A stretch of 36,203 bases of DNA. Origin: Syntrophomonadaceae bacterium. GTDB taxonomy: Bacteria > Bacillota > Dethiobacteria > DTU022 > UBA8154. Shown one piece after another: positions 30,090-36,203 of this stretch. The position numbers were made by a program, and so were the translations under genes. Location of the stretch: contig PWRN01000096.1 in NCBI GenBank assembly GCA_003556225.1, positions 1-36,203 of the forward strand, given 5' to 3'. The notes under the pieces were generated by a model, which did no database searches, had not been told where the DNA came from, and saw nothing but the letters and a program-made list of their open reading frames with translations. The stretch's first letter is position 1, and every line of letters begins with the position of its first letter.

Positions 30090-32198
30090 TTAGTTTTTAA
30101 CTTCCTTGCTTAACTCCAGGGGGCTGGAATTAAAGATTTTTCGCTCTAAAAACTCCTGTTGTTTCCCCTTGTTCCAGTTCTGCACCGGCCGGTAGAAGCC
30201 GACAACCCTGCTCCACACTTCCGCAGGCTGCCCACAGGTGGGACACATGTAATGTTCCCCGGAAACATAGCCGTGGTCCAGGCAAATACTGAAGGTCGGC
30301 GTGATGGTAATGTAGGGAACATGGTAATTGCCCATGATTTTTTGAATCAGGGTTTTACTTGTTTCCAGGTCGTCCAGCTTTTCCCCCAGGAACGTGTGAA
30401 AAACAGTCCCCCCCGTGTAGCGGGCCTGCAAATCATCCTGAAGATCCAGGGCGGAAAAAATGTCGTGGGTAAATCCGGCCGGCAGCTGGGTGGAATTGGT
30501 GTAATAAGGCACCTCATTTCCGGAAGTCATGATTTCCGGATAAAACTCTTTATCCATGCGGGCCAGCCGGTAGGCCGTGCCTTCGGCTGGTGTGGCTTCC
30601 AGGTTAAACAGCTGACCGGTCTCTTCCTGGAAGGCGAGCAGTTTGTTGCGCATAAAATCCAGGGCTTTGATGGCAAAGCTCTGCCCCTGCGGGGTGCTGA
30701 TATCCCAGCCGAAAAAGTTCATCAAGGCTTCATTCATACCCACCAGGCCAATGGTATTAAAATGGTTATGCCAGTAACCGTTAAAACGCTCTTTCACCGC
30801 CCGCAGGTAAAAACGGGAGTAAGGGTAGAGCCCCAGGTCGGTCATTTTTTCCAGCACATCCCGCTTCACCAATAAGCTCTCCCTGGCCAGCATCATGAGG
30901 CGCTCCAGGCGCCTGAAGAAATCCCTTTCGTCATCGGCCAGGTAACCAATCCGCGGCATGTTGATGGTCACCACGCCGATGGAACCCGTTAAAGGATTGG
31001 CCCCGAACAAGCCTCCCCCGCGTTTTCTCAGCTCCCGGTTATCCAGGCGAAGTCGGCAGCACATACTGCGGACATCCTCGGGGGATAGATCGGCGTTAAT
31101 GAAATTGGCAAAATAGGGGATGCCGTAGCGTGAGGTCATCTCCATGATTTTTTCCACGACGGGGCTGTTCCAATTGAATTGTGGCGTAATATTATAGGTG
31201 GGGATGGGGAAGGTAAAAATTCGGCCCTTGGCATCTCCTTCCATCATGACCTCGCAGAATGCCAGGTTGAACAGGTCCATCTCTTCCTGGAATTCCCCGT
31301 AGGTCTCCTTCTGCAGCTGCCCGCCAATGAGCACAGGTTGATCGGCCAGGACTGGCGAGACCTTCACGTCCATGGTAATATTCACAAACGGCGTCTGGAA
31401 GCCCACCCGGGTGGGCACATTCAGGTTAAAGACAAACTCCTGGACCGCTTGCTTCACTTCCTTGTAGCCAATCTTGTCGAAGCGAATAAAGGGCGCCAGG
31501 TATGTATCGAAACTCGCCAGGGCCTGCGCACCGGCACTTTCTCCCTGGAGGGTGTAGAAGAAATTGACGATCTGCCCCAGGGCGGAGCGAAAGTGCTTGG
31601 GCGGAGCGCTTTCCACTTTTTGTGCCACGCCGGCAAAACCGGTCTCCAGCAGGTCAGCCAGGTCCCAGCCGCAGCAGTACGGGGCCAGGAGTCCCAGGTC
31701 GTGGATGTGGAAATCCCCCTGGCGGTGGGCTTCCTTGATTTCCCCGGGATATATTTTTTCCAGCCAGTACTTGGAGGTCACGGCAGAGATGATGTGGTTA
31801 TTCAATCCCTGCAGGGAGTAGTTCATATTGCTGTTTTCGTTGATTCTCCAGTCTTCCCCACCCAGGTACTCCTGGAACATATTCCCCGCATTTAAAAGCA
31901 GGTGACGAAAGTCTCTGAGTTCTTCTCGCTGTCGGCGATAAAGGATATAGGCCTTGGCCGTACGGGCGTGCCCATTCTCGATCAAAACCTTTTCCACGAT
32001 GTCCTGGACCTCTTCCACGGTGGGAAATCGCTGGTGATACGTTTTCCTGAGGATTTCCACCACCTGGTCGGAGAGGTTTTCAGCAATGCCACGGTCGGCG
32101 CCTCCCACGGCCTGGGCTGCCTTGAAGATAGCATCTGTGATCCTTTCCTGGGTAAATGAAACAATCCGCCCGTCTCTTTTCACGATCTTTTCAAGCAT
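30090..32198 (-). CDS. nrdD: Anaerobic ribonucleoside-triphosphate reductase (class III)
   Basis: 702 residues. An N-terminal ATP-cone (KRDGRIVSFTQERITDAIFK, to about residue 90) for allosteric control precedes the catalytic barrel. This has DFHIHDL, MCCRLRLDNRELRKRGGGLF and TNSTQLPAG. The C-terminus holds the zinc site (CPTCGQ) and the glycyl radical loop SRVVGFYRPVQNWN with Gly at about 667. It makes dNTPs without oxygen using formate. The activating radical-SAM partner NrdG is not adjacent in this window. The tail after the radical loop is about 35 residues. AAAGGAG lies upstream of ATG 32198 with a long 14-base spacing. The 359-base upstream spacer carries no recognisable riboswitch. Confidence 0.95.
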   Translation of the reverse strand: MLEKIVKRDGRIVSFTQERITDAIFKAAQAVGGADRGIAENLSDQVVEILRKTYHQRFPTVEEVQDIVEKVLIENGHARTAKAYILYRRQREELRDFRHLLLNAGNMFQEYLGGEDWRINENSNMNYSLQGLNNHIISAVTSKYWLEKIYPGEIKEAHRQGDFHIHDLGLLAPYCCGWDLADLLETGFAGVAQKVESAPPKHFRSALGQIVNFFYTLQGESAGAQALASFDTYLAPFIRFDKIGYKEVKQAVQEFVFNLNVPTRVGFQTPFVNITMDVKVSPVLADQPVLIGGQLQKETYGEFQEEMDLFNLAFCEVMMEGDAKGRIFTFPIPTYNITPQFNWNSPVVEKIMEMTSRYGIPYFANFINADLSPEDVRSMCCRLRLDNRELRKRGGGLFGANPLTGSIGVVTINMPRIGYLADDERDFFRRLERLMMLARESLLVKRDVLEKMTDLGLYPYSRFYLRAVKERFNGYWHNHFNTIGLVGMNEALMNFFGWDISTPQGQSFAIKALDFMRNKLLAFQEETGQLFNLEATPAEGTAYRLARMDKEFYPEIMTSGNEVPYYTNSTQLPAGFTHDIFSALDLQDDLQARYTGGTVFHTFLGEKLDDLETSKTLIQKIMGNYHVPYITITPTFSICLDHGYVSGEHYMCPTCGQPAEVWSRVVGFYRPVQNWNKGKQQEFLERKIFNSSPLELSKEVKN

Positions 32199-32557
32199 GA
32201 TACGTGTTCATCTCCTTTCAGGCGAAAAAGCTGGTTGAGCTGGAGAGCCGTTTCATCAAATGTGAATTTATATAAAGATGTTTCTTGATAAATGAAGTAT
32301 TTCCTTCCAGGGTAAATTTCGATATTTTGTGAGCATTCATGCGCAATGCCTAGCTAACCGGGTACAACCTTCGTGGAAAGGCCAAAAAAAAATTTTGCTA
32401 ACCAGGCATCAACTTCCGTCCAGGGAAAAAACGAAATCTCGCTCTAAAACATATAGGATTTTAGGGATAAACGTCGAATAATTACTTTTGCAGGCAGCAC
32501 AGCCAGCGCAGTAATGGATCAAAACGAGACAAAATACAGGATAGGGGTGTGATGCGC
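32199..32557. other. Intergenic region between divergent nrdD and uspA
   Basis: No gene was seen. The palindrome TTTATATAAA is near 32268-32277. GCTAACC occurs twice (about 32353 and 32397) between ATGCCT (about 32346) and AGGCAT (about 32404), which are reverse complements, so the spacer could fold. No clear NrdR box or promoter was found. Confidence 0.35.
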
Positions 32558-33403
32558 ATGTTTAAACACGTGCTGGTTGCCCTGGACTTTTCCGGGCCGG
32601 CCATGGAGTTATTTTCTTCAATCTCTGACCTTAAAAAACTGGGCCTTGAAGAGCTGCTCCTGGTTCACGTCGTCAGGGTCGAACTGGGGGCACAGGACGG
32701 TATCAGCCCGGTACAGTTAAAGTTCCTGGACAAAGTGAAAAAGAAAAAAACGGAACTGGAAAAGGAAGGCCTCCAGGTCAATATTGAAGTCCCTGTGGGG
32801 GCAGCTCCTGAAGAAATCAAGAAGCTGGCGATCGAAAGGAAAGCCGATTTAATTTTAATCGGTTCCATCGGTGAAAGCAGCCGTGTCAGGGAGCTCTTTC
32901 TGGGGAGTACCGTGGCGGACGTGATCCGGGTTGCCCCTGTTCCAGTTTTGATCGAGAAATATAAAACTGAAAAAAAACAGGCCAGCCGCATTCCCATCTT
33001 CAAAGACAAGCTGGCCCAAGTCCTGCTGCCCACGGATTTTTCTTCCAGCGCCGAGCACGTGTACAATGAAATGCTCAATTTTGCCGACAAACTGCACAAG
33101 GTAGTCCTGCTCCATGTGATCGATAAAGGCGATACCGCGGAAAAAATACGCAAAGTCGAACAGGAAGCCCGGGAACATTTGGGCGAATGGGAAAAGCGTT
33201 TCGCAGAAAAAGGAATCGAAACGGAAATTCTGATCAAAACAGGTCCCCCGGGGCAGCAGATTATCTCCTCCTCCGGGGATTCCACCCTGATTGCCCTGTC
33301 CAGGAGAGGCCGCGGCCGCCTGGCGGGGCTGCTGATCGGCAGCACGGCGGACCAGGTCATCCGCAGGGGCAGCCTCCCCGTCTTGCTCTTCGGCAAAAAA
33401 TAG
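32558..33403 (+). CDS. Tandem universal stress protein (UspA)
   Basis: 281 residues made of two USP domains. Domain 1 (about 1-136) has KHVLVALDFSGPAM at its start and ILIGSIGESSRVRELFLGST at its end. Domain 2 (about 147-281) has QVLLPTDFSSSAEH and ALSRRGRGRLAGLLIGSTAD. Both domains keep the nucleotide-binding G-x-x-x(9)-GS loop. ATG 32558 is preferred (AGGGGTG upstream) over ATG 32549. It could act in stress tolerance; the two ATP-loop-containing domains suggest an ATP-binding type. The gene ends at a strong bidirectional terminator. Confidence 0.93.
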   Translation: MFKHVLVALDFSGPAMELFSSISDLKKLGLEELLLVHVVRVELGAQDGISPVQLKFLDKVKKKKTELEKEGLQVNIEVPVGAAPEEIKKLAIERKADLILIGSIGESSRVRELFLGSTVADVIRVAPVPVLIEKYKTEKKQASRIPIFKDKLAQVLLPTDFSSSAEHVYNEMLNFADKLHKVVLLHVIDKGDTAEKIRKVEQEAREHLGEWEKRFAEKGIETEILIKTGPPGQQIISSSGDSTLIALSRRGRGRLAGLLIGSTADQVIRRGSLPVLLFGKK

Positions 33404-33441
33404 TCGTTTCCCATCCACCCGGCGCCAGCTGCTGAAAGCAA

Positions 33442-33490
33442 AAAGAAGGTGCAGCTAACGACAAAACAAGCTGCACCTTCTTTATTTTAT
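33442..33490. terminator. Bidirectional terminator between uspA and the seleno-peroxiredoxin
   Basis: A 15-base perfect stem (33442-33456 with 33469-33483, core GAAGGTGCAGC) has a 12-base loop. The plus strand continues TTTATTTTAT and the minus strand TTCTTTTTGC, so it serves both converging genes. Confidence 0.9.
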
Positions 33491-33564
33491 GCCATCATTC
33501 TAACAATCCCGGTACCGAGGCCTGTGAAATAAGCCTCTGGACGCAATTTCTCCGCCCAGCTAGC

Positions 33565-34284
33565 TTAGTCTTCGAAGGCCTCGCTAACCTTCCATTCTTT
33601 CCATACATTTCCGACGAGCTCCGGCCCTGGCTTTAGCACCTTTTTGCCCGGTCTCCAACCTGAAGGTGTCGCTTCCGTCCCCTTGCTGTTCCTCACGTGT
33701 TGGAAAGCCTGGATCTGCCTGATGCTCTCGCTTACATTCCTGCCCACCGGAGGGGTCAACACTTCAAAGCCCTGCACGTTCCCGTCGGGATCTATGATAA
33801 ACCTGCCGCGAGTTTCGATTCCGCTATCCTCATCATAAATACCGTACATTTTTCCAATACTGCCATCCTGGTCCGACAACATGGGGAAAGGTATGCCTCC
33901 GTCGACCATTTTGGACAGTTCATGGTCGTTCCACATTTTATGCACAAATACACTATCTACACTCACGGACAGAACCTCTACGCCCATTTCTTGAAATTCC
34001 TTGTACTTTTCAGCAACTGCTGAAACCTCCGTTGCTCAAACGAAGGTAAAGTCACCCGGGTAAAAACAAAGGATCACCCATTTGTCCTTGTACTCGGAAA
34101 GACTAAAGTTCATAAACTTCCCCTGGTAATACCCCGGAGCGGTGAAATCCGGTGCCGGCTTGCCAACCTTGATCATCTGTCTTTTCTCCTCCTTCACATC
34201 TGAAGTGGTCCTTTCACTCTCAGGTGCAGCGGGTTTTTTGGCAATCTCAGGCCGCTTACACCCTGGCTTGAACTCCTCCGGCAT
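33565..34284 (-). CDS. AhpC/Prx1-type seleno-peroxiredoxin (in-frame UGA read as Sec)
   Basis: 239 residues with the UGA at 34038-34036 read as selenocysteine. From ATG 34284 (AAAGGAGG upstream) a 36-residue extension with one Cys (PGCKRPEIAKKP) precedes a peroxiredoxin domain: KVGKPAPDFTAPG, VILCFYPGDFTFV-U-ATEVSAVAEKYKEF, then EVLSVSVDSVFVHKMW and GVRGRFIIDP-like GIETRGRFIIDPDG. The UGA falls exactly on the peroxidatic Cys of FTFVCPTE. The usual resolving Cys near the C-terminus (EVCPAGW) is Thr (TEATPSGWRPG), so another thiol must reduce the selenenic acid. It would reduce H2O2 or organic peroxides. Prx selenoproteins are an established family. Stop-based gene calls would give two pieces, 34036-34302 and 33565-33987. 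Confidence 0.92.
34008..34025 (-). promoter_or_regulatory. SECIS element of the seleno-peroxiredoxin
   Basis: On the minus strand TTTCAGC and GCTGAAA form a perfect 7-base-pair stem (extendable to 8) with loop AGTT. The loop starts 18 bases after the UGA and has G among its first two bases, matching the bacterial SECIS layout. Confidence 0.7.
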
Positions 34285-34318
34285 GATCCAGCCTCCTTTC
34301 AAAATTGGTTATACATAC

Positions 34319-34347
34319 ATATTAAGCTAGTCAAAACAAGGCGTCAA
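34319..34347 (-). promoter_or_regulatory. Promoter of the seleno-peroxiredoxin
   Basis: Minus-strand TTGACG (34347-34342), 17-base spacer and TAATAT (34324-34319), about 35 bases before the ATG at 34284. Confidence 0.6.
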
Positions 34348-34408
34348 CAGCATTCAGTACATTTGCTTGTTTTGAACATAGATTAAATATCTGAATTGCG
34401 ATAATTAT

Positions 34409-34437
34409 TTTACACGCCCTGGGTTCAATGCTATAAT
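34409..34437 (+). promoter_or_regulatory. Strong promoter of the PhoU-like gene
   Basis: TTTACA (34409-34414), 17-base spacer and TATAAT (34432-34437) with an upstream TG (extended -10, TGcTATAAT). The start codon is 33 bases downstream. Confidence 0.8.
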
Positions 34438-34470
34438 AGAGTCAAATCAAGTTAGAGAGGAGATTATGCC

Positions 34471-35082
34471 ATGGCCCCCGAGTTGAATAAAATGAACCTG
34501 GGTATCTCCGAAAGCCTGCAGCGCTTTTCGGAATCAATCCAGGAAGCCCTGTCCTTAATCTTCAGCGGATTTCACAAAGCCCAAAAGAAAGACCTGGATA
34601 AAGCCGATGGGATTCTCCAAGCCTCTCACGCTCTCTTGGATGAACTGCAAAACCAGGTTTCTGCTGACTCATCCATCAAGGCAGAAGAAATCGCAGTAAC
34701 CGTTTCCATCATCAATAACTACAAGAAAGTCCTTTTCAACCTGGAAAAAACAAGTTTTCATACCATGCACAAGAACCGGGAGGGTATTCTCTTTACGGAA
34801 AAAGCCGTCACGGAACTGGAAGAACTCTTCCGCGGGCTTAACGGCCTTCTCTCACATATGAACGATGTGGTTAAAACACAGAACCCGGTGCTGATCGATT
34901 ATATTCTCCGGGAAAAAAGAAAGCTTAAGAAATTGGCCCGGGACTTCTCCCTGGAACACCAGGAGCGGCTGATCAAGGGGATTTGCATGGCCCAGTCATC
35001 TGCTACTTATCTGTATATTGTCGAGGCCCTGGAAGATATCCTCTGGCACCTGCAAGCCATTGTGGATGAGTTGAAAAAATAA
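34471..35082 (+). CDS. PhoU-like helical protein
   Basis: 203 residues, all-helical, with no membrane segment. The sequence (ESIQEALSLIFSGFHKAQKK, DKADGILQASHALLDELQNQ, then VEALEDILWHLQAIVDEL at the end) resembles the PhoU domain, as found alone or at the C-terminus of Na/phosphate cotransporters. There is no accompanying transporter in the window. A role in phosphate sensing is only inferred. GAGGAG lies 8 bases before ATG 34471. Its last 80 bases overlap the convergent comEC gene. Confidence 0.7.
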   Translation: MAPELNKMNLGISESLQRFSESIQEALSLIFSGFHKAQKKDLDKADGILQASHALLDELQNQVSADSSIKAEEIAVTVSIINNYKKVLFNLEKTSFHTMHKNREGILFTEKAVTELEELFRGLNGLLSHMNDVVKTQNPVLIDYILREKRKLKKLARDFSLEHQERLIKGICMAQSSATYLYIVEALEDILWHLQAIVDELKK

Positions 35083-36203
35083 CCTGACGCCGCAGCATGT
35101 TGAAGAAATCATTTTTCGCGGAAAAACCATGATTCCTCTCGCCATCCAGCCTGGCAGATGGCACCGGGATCATGGTTTCAACTTTCCAGCGCAGCCCATC
35201 ACTTCGCATGAGCACCGCACCGTGATGATCCGTACGATAAACATCGATTCCTTTCTTCTCCAGGGCTGTGAGCGTATCGGCATGGGGATGGCCAAACGGG
35301 TTGCTGCCCACGGTGATCACAGCAGATTGAGGAGACACGGCCTCCAGTAAAAACGGCAAGTTGGTTACGCGTCCCCCGTGGTGGGGCACTTTTAAAATAT
35401 CGCTTTGGAGCGATACCTGCTCCCGCAGCAAGAAATCCACGGCAGCCGTTTCCGCATCTCCGGTTAACAGCATGCTGTTCTGACCGTGGGTTAAGCGCAA
35501 AACAAGCGAATTGTTGTTAATATCGCTGCCGGTTCCCTGAAACCCTTTTGTCGGAGGCCCCAAAACCGCTGCCTGAACCGTATTTCCCAGGCGCAGGCGA
35601 GCCCCCGCCTGCACGATTTCCCGGGGGATCTCATTTTTTTGGGCCAGCGCCAGCAAGCGTTGGTAGTTCTCATTTTCTGTATAATCGGCATTCGTGACGA
35701 GGACACCGACCGGCATTTCTTCCAGGACGGCCAAAAAACCACCGAAATGATCCTCGTGGGGATGCGTGATAATCATCATGTCCAGTTCCCGCACCCTTCT
35801 TTCAGCCAGGAAGGGCAGCAGAACCCACCTCCCTACCCGGTCCACTTCCCCCAGGTAAGGAAGACAACCTCCGCCGTCCAGCATGATCTGCTTGCCATCT
35901 GGCGTTCCGATATAAATTGCGTCACCCTGTCCTACATCGAGAAAAACAACTTCCAGTTCTCCAGGCTGGGCGTCAGTAAATTGCCAGCCGACCAGCAGCA
36001 AGATCATCAAGAAGAGACCGATGAAGAGGTGCGCGCCGCGAAGCTGAAAGCTGGTTTTCCTCCACTTCTCTCGTATCCAGGAGAGCCCACCCCCGGCCGT
36101 AAAGCTTAAGGTGCTGTAATAAAGCACCAGCCAGGGCACCCGGGGTGGAAAAACCGTGTAAGAAGAAAAAGGCAAGGCGCCGATTGTTCCCGTGATCAAG
36201 AGC
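35003..36203 (-). CDS. comEC: ComEC/Rec2-type DNA internalisation protein, C-terminal part (5' end beyond the window)
   Basis: The frame is open through the right edge. What is visible is the end of the membrane competence domain (hydrophobic segments LVLYYSTLSFTAGGGL and FIGLFLMILLLVGW) and the metallo-beta-lactamase domain. The latter has EVVFLDVGQGDAIYI, HPHEDHFGG (HxHxDH), LLTGDAE and KVPHHGG. ComEC forms the transmembrane channel for DNA uptake, and the MBL domain may degrade one strand. The C-terminal tail after the MBL domain (about 45 residues) overlaps the PhoU-like gene on the opposite strand. Confidence 0.92.
   Translation of the reverse strand, partial: LLITGTIGALPFSSYTVFPPRVPWLVLYYSTLSFTAGGGLSWIREKWRKTSFQLRGAHLFIGLFLMILLLVGWQFTDAQPGELEVVFLDVGQGDAIYIGTPDGKQIMLDGGGCLPYLGEVDRVGRWVLLPFLAERRVRELDMMIITHPHEDHFGGFLAVLEEMPVGVLVTNADYTENENYQRLLALAQKNEIPREIVQAGARLRLGNTVQAAVLGPPTKGFQGTGSDINNNSLVLRLTHGQNSMLLTGDAETAAVDFLLREQVSLQSDILKVPHHGGRVTNLPFLLEAVSPQSAVITVGSNPFGHPHADTLTALEKKGIDVYRTDHHGAVLMRSDGLRWKVETMIPVPSARLDGERNHGFSAKNDFFNMLRRQVIFSTHPQWLAGARGYLPGPRQYTDK

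Noticed and set aside
32665-33441. Long minus-strand frame over the UspA gene
   Set aside because: Serine/proline-rich translation antisense to a clear UspA tandem protein; no ribosome binding site.

Overview
This is a chromosomal stretch of an anaerobic, low-oxygen-adapted Firmicute, probably of the class Clostridia. The evidence is a class III (glycyl radical) ribonucleotide reductase, rubrerythrin, a two-gene SufCB system, a YhaO/YhaN nuclease pair, strong AGGAGG-type ribosome binding sites, frequent GTG/TTG starts and sigma-A type promoters. The genus cannot be fixed from the sequence alone. No tRNA, rRNA, CRISPR array, insertion sequence or prophage was seen.

The most notable feature is that three genes are read through an in-frame UGA as selenocysteine, and ordinary gene calling would cut each of them short. 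They are a HesB/IscA-like protein (15804-16121, minus, Sec36), an ArsC/Spx-like thioredoxin-fold protein (17468-17818, minus, Sec in a U-x-x-C motif) and an AhpC/Prx1-type peroxiredoxin (33565-34284, minus, Sec at the peroxidatic position). In each, the reading frame and family similarity continue across the UGA, the UGA sits where the family has its functional Cys, and a stem-loop follows at about the distance expected of a bacterial SECIS. No sel genes lie in the window.

Layout. 1-4541: a cyclopropane-synthase-like methyltransferase (cut by the left edge), a UspA-like remnant holding a terminator, an enoyl-CoA hydratase/isomerase, an APC permease, a decayed CinA/MoaB-like pseudogene and a 62-residue gene with its own promoter and terminator. 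4635-9418: the yhaO-yhaN operon. 9824-12335: a secreted stalk-domain protein, a ferredoxin-nitroreductase fusion and two small proteins. 12712-16529: an EF-Tu domain-II-like mini-protein, a MORN-repeat protein, a ZIP metal transporter, a small unknown, an encapsulated-ferritin-like protein, the HesB-like selenoprotein and a divergent Nif11-like peptide.

16579-20896: a short-chain dehydrogenase downstream of the ArsC-like selenoprotein, an orphan DNA methyltransferase, a small unknown, rubrerythrin and a CBS-ACT protein. 20939-25215: a second dehydrogenase, an amidohydrolase, a small CxxC protein and sufC-sufB. 25423-29901: a membrane-anchored trypsin-like protease, psd-pssA (phosphatidylethanolamine synthesis), a site-2 protease with CBS domains and a COG2159 amidohydrolase. 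30090-36203: nrdD, a tandem UspA protein, the seleno-peroxiredoxin, a PhoU-like protein and the C-terminal part of ComEC (cut by the right edge).

Taken together, much of the window concerns redox and metal handling: peroxide defence (seleno-peroxiredoxin, rubrerythrin), iron and Fe-S handling (ferritin-like, HesB-like, SufCB, ZIP) and envelope lipids. Genes are mostly in short one- to three-gene units, with frequent convergent or divergent neighbours and several clear bidirectional or single-strand terminators.
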